DNA of 64,000 nucleotides from CAG-791 sp002392385 (GTDB taxonomy: Bacteria; Bacillota; Clostridia; Lachnospirales; Lachnospiraceae): the NCBI GenBank assembly GCA_946616295.1, contig CAMOIU010000006.1, positions 1 to 64,000 on the forward strand, written 5' to 3'. The translations under genes were made by a program, and so were the position numbers. Positions 52,225-60,720 of the stretch are shown here, in pieces (the stretch's first letter is position 1; the number at the start of each line of letters is the position of its first letter). A model generated the notes under the pieces. It was not told the origin of the DNA and searched no databases. It was given only the letters and a program-made list of their open reading frames with translations.

Positions 52225-53526
52225 ATGAATATCGGATTAATAGGTGTTCTTGTTGCTATTATCTGCCTGATGTACTTTTCCTACAAAGGCTATTCCCCGA
52301 TCCTGATGGCCCCCATCTGCTCACTGATCGTCTGCGTGACGGCCGGTATCAGCGGACAGGAAGGCATCCTGACCAATTTCGCTCAGGGCTTCGGCAACAT
52401 GGTCGCCGGCGTGGCCTTCACCTTTATCTGCTCCAGTATCTTCGGCAAGATCATGATGAAGACCAAGGCAGCCTACTCGCTGGCCTACTGGATCGGTGAC
52501 ACCGTCGGCTACCAGCACGCTCCGACCGCCATCATTATCATTTCCGCAGTTCTGGCCTACGGCGGCATGGCATTTGCGGGATTCATCATCGCCTTCCCCA
52601 TCGCCATGGTCCTCTGCTCCAAGGCCAACTATTCCAAGGGCATCATCATGGGCATGATCCTCGGCGGTTCCTGGACTTTTGCCATGACCGGTCCCTTCGC
52701 ACCTACTAACCACAACTATCTGTGCATGAAGTTCCTCGGCACCACGGCCTCTGCCGGCCTGATCCCCGGTCTCGTCGCTGGTCTCGGACAGTTCATTCTC
52801 TGCTGCCTCTACGGCGAATGGCAGGCCAAGAAGTGGCAGAAGGAAGGCAAAGTCTTCGCGGCGTGGGATGAAGTTCCGGAAGACAACGAAGAAGAGAGAA
52901 AGACCTTCCCTCACCCGGTCATCGGTCTGATCCCTATCGTCGCGGTCGTCCTGATCTTCAACCTCACCAGCCTGCAGCTTCCTACCGCCATGACCATCGG
53001 CTGCTTGATCGCTATCGCCCTGCAGTTCAATAAATTCAGCCCCAGAGAGTGGCTGAAGATCTGTGACGAAGGCGCCAGAGAAGCTATCATGCCCATGATC
53101 AACCTGGCCATCATGGCCGGTATCGGCGGCGTTGTTTCCGCTACCTCCTTCTATGGAACGGCTGTGGATTTCCTCGCCTCCAGCACCAGCATCAACCCTT
53201 ACATCCTCGCTTTCGTAGCCGGCAATGTCATGGCGTTCTGCATGGGCAGTGCCTCCAGTGCCCTGGCAACAGTCCTTCCTGCCTTCACACCGATCTTTGA
53301 GACCTTCGTAGCCAAGGGCTACAACATGGGCAACTTCCATCGCCTGCTCTGCATCGGTACCGGCGGCCTGGATTCCCTGCCGCACGCGGGCGGCATCATC
53401 TCCATGAATGCCCTGTATAAGACCAACCACAAGGAATCCTACTTCCCTGTCTTCATCTGCTGCACAGTCATCCCGATGCTGACCGGTATCGTCGCGGTGC
53501 TCCTGGCAGTGATGGGACTCCACTAA
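52225..53526 (+). CDS. GntP-type carboxylate/gluconate permease
   Basis: This 433-residue, ~12-helix protein of the ion-transporter superfamily starts NIGLIGVLVAIICLMYFSYK and has GMAFAGFIIAFPIAMVLC and the late CMGSASSALATVLPA and LDSLPHAGGI motifs usual in GntP proteins. GntP carriers import gluconate or short hydroxyacids with H+. It lies between the hydratase and the dehydrogenase, so it probably imports the pathway's hydroxyacid. AGAGGGAGAG precedes the ATG. Confidence 0.85.
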   Translation: MNIGLIGVLVAIICLMYFSYKGYSPILMAPICSLIVCVTAGISGQEGILTNFAQGFGNMVAGVAFTFICSSIFGKIMMKTKAAYSLAYWIGDTVGYQHAPTAIIIISAVLAYGGMAFAGFIIAFPIAMVLCSKANYSKGIIMGMILGGSWTFAMTGPFAPTNHNYLCMKFLGTTASAGLIPGLVAGLGQFILCCLYGEWQAKKWQKEGKVFAAWDEVPEDNEEERKTFPHPVIGLIPIVAVVLIFNLTSLQLPTAMTIGCLIAIALQFNKFSPREWLKICDEGAREAIMPMINLAIMAGIGGVVSATSFYGTAVDFLASSTSINPYILAFVAGNVMAFCMGSASSALATVLPAFTPIFETFVAKGYNMGNFHRLLCIGTGGLDSLPHAGGIISMNALYKTNHKESYFPVFICCTVIPMLTGIVAVLLAVMGLH

Positions 53527-53625
53527 ACCTTTAAATGTCGCCGCAGATAACGAATAACGATGCCGGCAGCAGGATCCGAAATGCCTGTCTGCCGGCAGTC
53601 ACAATACCCACACAGGAGGCCTGGC

Positions 53626-54798
53626 ATGGTACATTACGCATTTGCAACACAGGAACAGCGCGAGCTTGCCGATAACGCGAGAAAGATCATGGAGAAAGAG
53701 CTTCCGCCGGAGAGACGTGCCCAGCTGGACAGAGAGGGCAGGTTCCCCATGGACGTTCTGAAGAAACTGGCAGAAGCGGGCTATTTTGGGATGGAGATCC
53801 CGGAAGAATACGGCGGCCTCGGCTTCGATGTGAAGACCAGGAGCATCATTCTGGAGGAGATCGCCCAGGTGGACGCCGGCTTCTCCTTCAGCTTCGAGGG
53901 CGCCAGCAAGATCGAGAACCTGCTGAGGACTAACCTTCCCAGAGCAGAGAAACAGAAATGGCTGGACCGGACCCTGGCAGGTGACTGCATCGGCGCTTTT
54001 GCCATGACGGAGCCCAACGCAGGATCTGATGCCGCGGCGATCCGCACCACAGCCGTAAGAGACGGGGATGAGTACGTTCTCAACGGCACAAAGTGCTTCA
54101 TCACCAACGGACCCATCTGCGATTACGTAATGGTCGTTGCCGTCACAGATAAGGAGAAGGGCCCCAGGGGCGGCTTCAGCATGTTTATGGTGGAGAGAGG
54201 GAACCCCGGTTTTACCGTAAGCAAGCATGAAGACAAGATGGGCATCCGCCTGTCAGAAACAGCGGAACTGGTATTTGACAACTGCCGCATCCCTGCTTCC
54301 CACCTTGTTGGCAAGGAAGGAGACGGTTTCGGCGCCTCCATGGATGAGCTGGCCGCTGTCCGCGTCACCTGCATGATCAACGCCCTCGGCATCGCACAGG
54401 CAGCCCTGGACTACGCTGTAAAATACGCCAAAGAGCGCCGGACCTTCGGCAAGCGAATCATCGACCACCAGGGCCTTGGCTTCCTGATCGCTGAAATGCA
54501 GACCAAAGTGGATGCCATGCGCGCCCTGGTCTACTACGGCATCGATATGATCGACCAGGGCATTCCTCTGGGAACGATCAGCTCCGCCACCAAGATCTTC
54601 GTTTCCGAGACAGCCATGCAGGTCTGCGTGGATGCCGTACAGGTGCTGGGCGGCTACGGATACATGAGAGAATACCCGGTCGAAAAACTCATGCGCGACA
54701 TCAAGATCTTCTCCATCTTCGACGGCACCAACCAGATCCAGAGACAGATCCTCCAGAAGATGCTCGCCGGCAAGGATCCCTTGAAAGTCAGAAAATAA
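53626..54798 (+). CDS. Acyl-CoA dehydrogenase with Asp at the catalytic-base position
   Basis: This 390-residue flavoprotein has the ACAD domains: N-terminal helical (EIPEEYGGLGFD), middle beta (CIGAFAMTEPNAGSD) and C-terminal helical (QVLGGYGYMREYPVEKLMRD). The base normally in YEGT is Asp366 in IFDGTNQIQ, and the alternative Glu position used by isovaleryl-CoA dehydrogenase is Val. It may desaturate, or, with a low-potential donor as in CaiA, reduce an enoyl-CoA. No etfAB genes are adjacent. The start ATG 53626 follows CAGGAGG; the earlier ATG at 53560 has no ribosome site. Confidence 0.9.
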   Translation: MVHYAFATQEQRELADNARKIMEKELPPERRAQLDREGRFPMDVLKKLAEAGYFGMEIPEEYGGLGFDVKTRSIILEEIAQVDAGFSFSFEGASKIENLLRTNLPRAEKQKWLDRTLAGDCIGAFAMTEPNAGSDAAAIRTTAVRDGDEYVLNGTKCFITNGPICDYVMVVAVTDKEKGPRGGFSMFMVERGNPGFTVSKHEDKMGIRLSETAELVFDNCRIPASHLVGKEGDGFGASMDELAAVRVTCMINALGIAQAALDYAVKYAKERRTFGKRIIDHQGLGFLIAEMQTKVDAMRALVYYGIDMIDQGIPLGTISSATKIFVSETAMQVCVDAVQVLGGYGYMREYPVEKLMRDIKIFSIFDGTNQIQRQILQKMLAGKDPLKVRK

Positions 54799-54815
54799 AA
54801 AAGGAGAGTGATACC

Positions 54816-55223
54816 ATGGTCTCTCTGTCTCCCGACACACAGGTTCCCAGGCCCAGATATATCATGCTCGCCACGGCAGCCGCCGGCTGTCTGGGGCTCG
54901 GCCTTATCATGTTCCTGTACTATCCCGGTATGCCGGGCTACTTCCTCCTGGCAGCGGCCCTGTCCCAAGCCGTTCCAGCGATCAGACAGTATCGGGACCA
55001 TCGCAGCGGCATGCAACTGTCGAGACACGGAAATGACGTGGAATGTCGCTTCACTCCGTCCCAGGACCGCACATACTACCTGGCGGTAGACGGGAACTGG
55101 GCAGCAGAATGCACCTCCTCCCCTGTTATGCTTAGGAACGTCCCCGAAGGCGCCAGAATATCCCTGGCCACACAGAACAAGAATGAACTTGTGCTGATCA
55201 GTGAGGGCCGAGCCGGCTATTGA
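54816..55223 (+). CDS. Small membrane protein of unknown function, last gene of the sigma-54 operon
   Basis: This 135-residue protein has two hydrophobic segments near residues 16-36 and 40-56 and a soluble C-terminal domain (~65-135) with a beta-rich look (NDVECRFTPSQDRTYYLAVD, GARISLATQNKNELVLI). I recognise no family. It lies 17 bp after the dehydrogenase with AAAAAGGAGAG before the ATG, so it is probably in the operon. A role in CoA metabolism is not implied by its sequence. Confidence 0.6.
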   Translation: MVSLSPDTQVPRPRYIMLATAAAGCLGLGLIMFLYYPGMPGYFLLAAALSQAVPAIRQYRDHRSGMQLSRHGNDVECRFTPSQDRTYYLAVDGNWAAECTSSPVMLRNVPEGARISLATQNKNELVLISEGRAGY

Positions 55224-55293
55224 CAGGACTGCTTAGGGGGCTGAGCCAGGGTTCTGCTGATCTTCTAATGTGCTTGTGTCGTGCTTTCATGTT

Positions 55294-55525
55294 GCTTCTG
55301 TTGTGGTTCTATCTGCGAAAAACGCCTGTTATGAAAGGCAAAACTTGCAGGTAGAAACACGACAGAAGCTTTTTTGAGCATTACTTGCAAAATCACCTGC
55401 GAGAAAGGGCAAGATTTGCAGGCAGAAACACGAGAGAAGCTTCATGCGAAGTCCACCTGTCAAAATACCTGTGTGAGAGGGCAAGGTATAAAGGTTAAAA
55501 ACAGGTAGAAACACATCAAACAAGA
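55294..55525. repeat. Second repeat array: three ~71-bp direct repeats plus one inverted copy
   Basis: Direct units start at 55325, 55396 and 55468 (periods 71 and 72). Each starts CCTG, contains AAGGCAA or GGGCAA, then (C/A)AGG and AGAAACAC. Unit 1 right half (55347-55369) is matched in reverse orientation by 55294-55316 at 20 of 23 positions. Closing arms differ in a paired way: CCTGC...GCAGG in unit 2 and ACCTGT...ACAGGT in unit 3. No protein is encoded. The sequence differs from the 28170 array but the period is the same. Confidence 0.75.
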
Positions 55526-55526
55526 C

Positions 55527-55557
55527 AAGCGGGCTGCCTGCGGCCCGCTTGCTATTT
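55527..55557. terminator. Terminator between the array and the DUF3298-like gene
   Basis: AAGCGGGC/GCCCGCTT with an 8-base loop. A/T-rich flanks on both sides (GTCTTGTTTG read on the minus strand) allow use from either direction. Confidence 0.6.
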
Positions 55558-55579
55558 AAGCCAACGACTACACTCTCCG

Positions 55580-57409
55580 TCACTCCTCCCAATACCCTAT
55601 ATGCCCGAACACTTCTTCCATAGGCCTGCCGTTGACGGTCCAGCCGGTCTCCTCGCTGCCGCCGATGTAGAGGCGGCAGATGGTGCCCTCGGGGAGGATG
55701 TCATCGCGGACATAGGCGTCCAGGAAGGTTTCACCGTCCGTACGGCAGAGGTCCAGGGAGGCGTAGGGAGCGATCGTCCCGAGGTTGCTCTCCGTGACAT
55801 CATCGTCTGCAAACAGCTCCGCCTCGAAGCCTTCGCCGTTACCCATGATCGGCTGGCTGTTCCGGATTCGGAAGAGGCCGTTCATGACCGGCAGACCGCT
55901 CTCGCCCAGGCGGGCAGAGCCATCCAGGAACAGCTCCTGGATTGTCTCCATGGTGCAGCGCAGGTCCAGAGCCCTTACGTCCGGCATGGTGTAGGCGTTG
56001 TGGGATCTGACCATGTAGAATTCTCCCTGCGTGCTGCCAACCAGGGTGAAGGAGGCGGCAGGAGTCTGGCTGTCGTCCGCCGCTTCGGAAGTCTCCACAC
56101 GGTAGACATCCGTATATGCGTCATCACAGCCGTAGAGGTAAGTCTGTCCGTTCACCTGGCCGAGGTAGAAGGTGTACGGTTTGTGAGGCGCCTCTGCCGG
56201 CTCCAAACTGCCACTTCCTGTGCCGGGATTACTGCCCATTCCGGTCGGCACCTCTGCGCTGAGGATCCGTTTCACATCTGTGCGGCTGTACCAGTTCAGA
56301 TAGTCATAGGGGACGGTATCGAGCTGTTCCCGCAGGATCTCCCGGCACAGGCTGAAGGGGAGGAAAGCTGAGAATTCCTGGTGCCGCTCGTCGGCACTGC
56401 CCGGCTGTCCTGCTGTCCGCAGGACGATGCGGAATTCGAGTCCCTCCGGGTACACCATCCAGGCAAAACTCCCGTCGTCCCGTCCTCCCTCGATGGCGGC
56501 GCGGAGCAGTTCGATCTCTGCCTCTCTCTGGGAGCGGGCCGCACCGCTGCGGCGGTTGATCTCAAGGGCGTCCCATACGAGTGCCGGCAGAGGTTCCAGG
56601 TCGGTGAAGATGTCGGTCAGGGTCAGGCGGCGGCCGTTCTGCGCATCGATCGTGACACCGTGGACCTCGTAGTAGTCTGTCTCAAAATCCCGGTCATAGC
56701 GGTAGGTCTCCAGCAGATAGCTGAGCATCTGCGTGTCGCAGCGGGCGATCTGAGGGCTGACCCAGGAGGTCAGGTAGATGTAAGTGGTCTCCTTTTTGGC
56801 GGCCTGATAGGCGGTGTGCCGGTCCGGCCCCTCCGCCAGCTCACGGCGGACATGGTCCTCGACCTGTGCGTTCAATTCTTCCAGCGCCGCACCGATGACT
56901 GCGTGAGCAGTCTGTGGCTGCCCGGCTGCCTCCGGATCTTCCACGGATGCCTCCGGATCTTCCACGGATGTCTCGGGCGCTTCCGCCAGCGAAGCGAAGG
57001 CGTACTCCGCGCCGACGCCGCCCTCATAGGAGGTGTAGCCGTCCAGACTGTCTTTCCTCTCTTCCAAGACGACCATCACGGGAGCGGCCTCGGAAGCGGG
57101 AAGGGTCAGCCCGGCTGGAGAAGCATCTCCGGTGCCGCCGGCGCCTTCATCCGCCTCCGGCGTCCACTCGTCCTGCAGAGTGACGGCAGTGGACCATGTT
57201 TTGTCTTTCATGGGGTCCTCCTTGGCGGCCGGTGACGCGGCCTCATCCGCACAGCTGCAGAGCAGGAAAGGGACCAGTACAGACAGCAGAAGAGCGGGAA
57301 GCAGCCGGCCGCGTCTCCCCGGGAGCAGCCGGCCATGTCCGTTTGAAAGCAGCCTGCGGAGGCCATCAGTCAGCCTTCTGTGCCGGAAAAGTGCGGGCCA
57401 GGTCTTCAT
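55580..57409 (-). CDS. Large lipoprotein with DUF3298/RsiV-like region
   Basis: This 609-residue protein has an Arg-rich N-terminus, a hydrophobic stretch and lipobox LCSC (Cys53). A low-complexity linker follows with a duplicated SVEDPEA unit (DNA repeat near 56931-56973). A domain at ~190-380 matches the DUF3298 pattern (TDYYEVHGVTIDAQNGRRLTLTDIF, FAWMVYPEGLEFRI) found in RsiV anti-sigma factors and lysozyme-binding proteins. The C-terminal ~200 residues are unrecognised. No sigma factor gene is adjacent. I chose the ATG at 57409 because AGGAGGTG precedes it. Confidence 0.7.
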   Translation of the reverse strand: MKTWPALFRHRRLTDGLRRLLSNGHGRLLPGRRGRLLPALLLSVLVPFLLCSCADEAASPAAKEDPMKDKTWSTAVTLQDEWTPEADEGAGGTGDASPAGLTLPASEAAPVMVVLEERKDSLDGYTSYEGGVGAEYAFASLAEAPETSVEDPEASVEDPEAAGQPQTAHAVIGAALEELNAQVEDHVRRELAEGPDRHTAYQAAKKETTYIYLTSWVSPQIARCDTQMLSYLLETYRYDRDFETDYYEVHGVTIDAQNGRRLTLTDIFTDLEPLPALVWDALEINRRSGAARSQREAEIELLRAAIEGGRDDGSFAWMVYPEGLEFRIVLRTAGQPGSADERHQEFSAFLPFSLCREILREQLDTVPYDYLNWYSRTDVKRILSAEVPTGMGSNPGTGSGSLEPAEAPHKPYTFYLGQVNGQTYLYGCDDAYTDVYRVETSEAADDSQTPAASFTLVGSTQGEFYMVRSHNAYTMPDVRALDLRCTMETIQELFLDGSARLGESGLPVMNGLFRIRNSQPIMGNGEGFEAELFADDDVTESNLGTIAPYASLDLCRTDGETFLDAYVRDDILPEGTICRLYIGGSEETGWTVNGRPMEEVFGHIGYWEE

Positions 57410-57810
57410 CGGGCACCTCCTGTGCGATAGCGGGAAATGGATCGACAAGGTCATGCATACCAATCACAGCGAACGATTTCTTCTGCTTCCATCATATCGT
57501 AAAAAGACTGCTGTCGGAAGTGCTTCCCGGCCGCGCGGATATATTGAAATCCGGGCAGGAATATCCGGTTGGAGGAATGCCGGCAGTTGTACAGCTTTTT
57601 GTAGATACCCGACAGGCCGGAAGAGTGCTTCAGATGCAGAGAGAGGAATGGCATCCGCGGACAGGGAGACAGCCAATCGCAGGATCAATGTTAACCTGAC
57701 AGCAGGACTGGACGGTTGCAATCGGCCCGGCTATATGATATGTTTACCTTGCTGTATTCCTTTAGACAGGAAAGATGCGGGAGCACCGGAAACAGCGGGA
57801 GGATACCGTC
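57410..57810. other. 401-bp divergent intergenic region, no gene seen
   Basis: It lies between the minus-strand lipoprotein and the TM1266 gene. Overlapping frames here have no ribosome sites or family patterns. The only element I can support is the promoter at 57716-57744. Promoters for the lipoprotein on the minus strand were not clear. Confidence 0.5.
57716..57744 (+). promoter_or_regulatory. Probable promoter of the TM1266-type gene
   Basis: TTGCAA (57716-57721), 17 bp, TATGTT (57739-57744), 67 bases before the ATG. Confidence 0.55.
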
Positions 57811-58056
57811 ATGGATACCAGAGTCGCTGTCATCAGCATTATTGTGGAAGACCGCGCTCAGGCAGATGCGCTCAACAATCTGCTGCACGATTACGGCGCT
57901 TACATTATCGGCCGTATGGGACTTCCCTATCCGAAGAAGGACCTCAATATCATCTGCGTCGCCATCGATGCCCCGGTGAATACGATCAACGCGCTGACCG
58001 GCGCGATCGGCAGGATTCCGGACATCACGGCCAAGGTCTCTTACGCGAAGAAGTAG
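57811..58056 (+). CDS. TM1266-family putative iron-only hydrogenase system regulator
   Basis: This 81-residue ferredoxin-like (ACT/NikR-C-type) protein reads MDTRVAVISIIVEDRAQADA, HDYGAYIIGRMGLPY, and ends with DITAKVSYAKK. This is the TM1266 pattern, a small protein that co-occurs with [FeFe]-hydrogenase maturation genes. No hydE, hydF or hydG is in the window. GGGAGGATACC precedes ATG 57811. An NitT/TauT ABC transporter follows beyond a strong hairpin. Confidence 0.85.
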   Translation: MDTRVAVISIIVEDRAQADALNNLLHDYGAYIIGRMGLPYPKKDLNIICVAIDAPVNTINALTGAIGRIPDITAKVSYAKK

Positions 58057-58167
58057 CTCCCGATCCTCTGCAGACACCATCCCCTGACACCTAAACGGCC
58101 CCGCCCCGCGCGTCGGCTCTTGCGGTGAAAGAATGGCGGTACGACAAGGCTTTTAATGGCAATTATC

Positions 58168-58206
58168 GGCCGCAGTATCTTATTCGGGGATACTGCGGCC
58201 TTTTTT
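58168..58206 (+). terminator. Terminator before the NitT/TauT transporter operon
   Basis: Perfect 12-bp stem GGCCGCAGTATC/GATACTGCGGCC with TTTTTT. It lies 112 nt after the TM1266 stop and only ~40 nt before the ribosome site of the binding-protein gene, with no clear promoter between. It may therefore attenuate that operon. Confidence 0.88.
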
Positions 58207-58258
58207 CGTCTGAGGGATGGACAGGCGGCCATTATCATATTCGATGGAGGAGAAAACA

Positions 58259-59338
58259 ATGAAGAAGAAACTGTTAGCACTGGTCATGACCGCGGTCATG
58301 GCGGTATCTCTTGCAGCCTGCGGCGGCAGCACTGCCGGGTCCTCCGCACCCGCACAGGAGAAGAGCGAGGAGACGGAAGAGGCTGCGGCGGCGGAAGAGC
58401 CCGCCGCGGAGACGCAGCAGGAGACGGCGGAAGAGACAGCGGAAGAGGCTGCGCCGCTCAGACTGTATGTCCTTGCAGGCCCCACCGGCATCGGCGCGAT
58501 GAACCTGTGGGCGGCCTCCGACGCAGGCACGACGGAGCAGGCCTATGAGATCACCATGACGGCTGCCAATGATGAGGTCGTGGCAGCGATCTCAAACGGA
58601 GAGGCAGATGTTGCGGCGATCGCCACCAATCTGGCTGCGACGCTGTATAATAAGACACAGGGAGGCGTCAGAGTGCTCGCTGTCAACACGCTCGGCGTCC
58701 TGAGCATCCTCTCCCGCGGAGAGGCGCCGGCGAGCATTGCGGATCTTGCGGGCAGGACCATCTACGCGCCCGGGCAGGGAGCCAACCCCGAGTACATACT
58801 GCGGTACGTGCTCAGCGGCAACGGACTGGATCCGGACGCGGATGTGGACATCCAGTTTGTCGGAGAGGGCAGCGAGCTCCTGTCTGTGTGGGAGAGCGAT
58901 CCTGAGGCGCTGATCATGGCTCCCCAGCCCGTCGCGACAACGCTTCTGATGCAGAATGAAGGCGCGGTGCAGGCCTTTGATATGACAGAGCAGTGGAATG
59001 CCGTCTCCGGCGGCGAGAGCACCCTGATGATGGGCTGCGTCGTCGTGCGCACGGCCTATCTGGAGGAGCATCCGAAAGCTGTGGAAGTATTCCTGAAGGA
59101 ATACGCGGACTCGGTCAACAAGGCACAGACCGATGTGGAGACGACCGCCCAGCTGTGTGAGTCCTACGGACTCATTCCCAAGGCGGCCCTCGCCCAGAAG
59201 GCGATCCCTTCCTGCGGCCTCACCTATATCAGCGGGGAGGAGATGAAGCAGCAGCTGGCCGGCTACCTGCAGGTCATGTTTGATGCCAATCCGAAGAGTG
59301 TGGGAGGCGCGCTCCCCCAGGAGGATTTCTACTATTGA
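58259..59338 (+). CDS. NitT/TauT-type ABC substrate-binding lipoprotein
   Basis: This 359-residue protein has signal peptide and lipobox SLAAC (Cys20), an acidic Ala/Glu linker (~25-72), and an NMT1/SsuA-like two-lobe fold (~75-355; LYVLAGPTGIGAMNLW, NGEADVAAIATNLAATLY, GRTIYAPGQGANPEYILRY). It delivers a small anion or heterocycle such as a sulfonate, nitrate or thiamine precursor; the ligand cannot be read. GGAGGAG precedes ATG 58259. Its TGA overlaps the TTG start of the permease. Confidence 0.87.
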   Translation: MKKKLLALVMTAVMAVSLAACGGSTAGSSAPAQEKSEETEEAAAAEEPAAETQQETAEETAEEAAPLRLYVLAGPTGIGAMNLWAASDAGTTEQAYEITMTAANDEVVAAISNGEADVAAIATNLAATLYNKTQGGVRVLAVNTLGVLSILSRGEAPASIADLAGRTIYAPGQGANPEYILRYVLSGNGLDPDADVDIQFVGEGSELLSVWESDPEALIMAPQPVATTLLMQNEGAVQAFDMTEQWNAVSGGESTLMMGCVVVRTAYLEEHPKAVEVFLKEYADSVNKAQTDVETTAQLCESYGLIPKAALAQKAIPSCGLTYISGEEMKQQLAGYLQVMFDANPKSVGGALPQEDFYY

Positions 59339-60081
59339 AGATAAGTTCCCGGACAACTTATGCGGCAGCTGTCCTGTTCTGGCTGGTCGTGTGGCAGATC
59401 GCTGCCACAGTGGTGAATCGCGGTCTTCTGATCCCGATTCCGACTCCGCTCAGCACGGCAGCTGCCCTGGGACAGATCATGACGGACCCGGTCTCCCTTG
59501 CGGCGGCCGGGCTCTCTGTTATCCGGATCCTGGCAGGATTTCTGTGCGCCCTGGTCCTCGGGACGCTGCTGGCAGCGCTCTGTGTGCGGTTTAAGGCAGT
59601 ACACGTTCTGACCGCCCCCCTCCTGCAGCTGATCCGCACCATACCGGTCGCTTCGTTCACGATCCTTCTCTATCTGTGGGTCTCCCGCGGGAGGATCCCC
59701 TCCACCATATCCTTCTTCACAGTCCTTCCCATCATCTGGGCCAATGTGGAGAGCGGCCTCCGGTCCGTGGACAGGGAGCTTCTCGAGATGGCCCGCGTCT
59801 TCGGTATGCCGGGCGGCAGGATCCTGAAGGAGATCCTGCTTCCGGGGATCCGCCCCTTTATGGCGGCGGCGGTCTCCGGCGGGATCGGATTCGCCTGGAA
59901 GTCGGGGGTCGCGGCGGAGGTGATCTGCCGCACACAGCATTCTCTGGGAGATCTTCTGTGGGCCGGGAAGAGCAGCGTGGACTATGACAAGGTGTTTGCG
60001 GTGACGCTCCTGATCGTGCTCCTGAGTATTCTCGTGCAGAAAGGAACGGAGCATCTGTTTCCGAAGGGAGGCCGGGGATGA
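59335..60081 (+). CDS. NitT/TauT-type ABC permease
   Basis: This 248-residue, six-helix permease has the EAA loop EMARVFGMPGGRILKEILLPG (shown in part) that docks the ATPase. It starts at TTG 59335, overlapping the binding-protein stop by 4 bp, with AGGAGG 9 bases upstream. It forms the membrane channel of the importer. Confidence 0.9.
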   Translation: MKISSRTTYAAAVLFWLVVWQIAATVVNRGLLIPIPTPLSTAAALGQIMTDPVSLAAAGLSVIRILAGFLCALVLGTLLAALCVRFKAVHVLTAPLLQLIRTIPVASFTILLYLWVSRGRIPSTISFFTVLPIIWANVESGLRSVDRELLEMARVFGMPGGRILKEILLPGIRPFMAAAVSGGIGFAWKSGVAAEVICRTQHSLGDLLWAGKSSVDYDKVFAVTLLIVLLSILVQKGTEHLFPKGGRG

Positions 60082-60638
60082 TCCATTTCGACAAGGTCTC
60101 TTTTGGCTATACAAGGGGCAGGGATGTCCTGCGGGATTTCTCCATGTCGATACCTCCGCAGGGCAGGGCCTGCCTGTTCGGAAAGTCGGGGTGCGGCAAG
60201 TCCACCGTGCTCCGCCTGGCGATGGGGCTGGAGAAGCCCCGCAGCGGCAGGATCACGGGCACAGAGGGGCTTGCGATCTCCGCTGTTTTTCAGGAGGACA
60301 GGCTCCTTCCCTGGAAGACCGTTCTGGAGAACGCTGCGCTGTTCGCGCAGCGGGACCGGGCGGAAGACATCCTGACGCAGCTGGGCCTGGCAGAAGTGCT
60401 GCACAGCCTGCCGGCGGAGCTGTCCGGCGGTATGAAACGGCGGGCGGCCCTCGGCAGGGCGCTCAGTCATCCTTCAGACCTCCTGATCCTGGACGAACCC
60501 TTCACAGGGCTGGACGAGGAGACCAGGGAGCGGGTCATCGCGCTGGTCGACAGGGAGGCACAGGGCCGGATGGTCCTGCTCGCCACCCATGACCTGGAGG
60601 AGGCGCAGGCACTCGGCGCGGAGATCGTGCAGCTGTAG
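60078..60638 (+). CDS. ABC transporter ATPase, short form
   Basis: This 186-residue protein has Walker A GKSGCGKST, a Q-loop region (VFQEDRLLPW), signature LSGGMKRR, Walker B LLILDEPF, D-loop and the switch His in LLATHD. It is about 60 residues shorter than usual SsuB/TauB proteins, lacking the C-terminal extension, but all catalytic motifs are present. ATGA overlap with the permease couples translation. Confidence 0.9.
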   Translation: MIHFDKVSFGYTRGRDVLRDFSMSIPPQGRACLFGKSGCGKSTVLRLAMGLEKPRSGRITGTEGLAISAVFQEDRLLPWKTVLENAALFAQRDRAEDILTQLGLAEVLHSLPAELSGGMKRRAALGRALSHPSDLLILDEPFTGLDEETRERVIALVDREAQGRMVLLATHDLEEAQALGAEIVQL

Positions 60639-60720
60639 TAACAGGCGGCATGACCCGGCTGATGATCTACCATGGCGATCACGGCTGGACCTATACGCCT
60701 GAGACATAAAGGAGTATGGT

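Noticed and set aside
57196..57699. 167-codon plus-strand frame overlapping the lipoprotein start region
   Set aside because: No ribosome site, no recognisable motif, and it overlaps the minus-strand gene and its upstream region.
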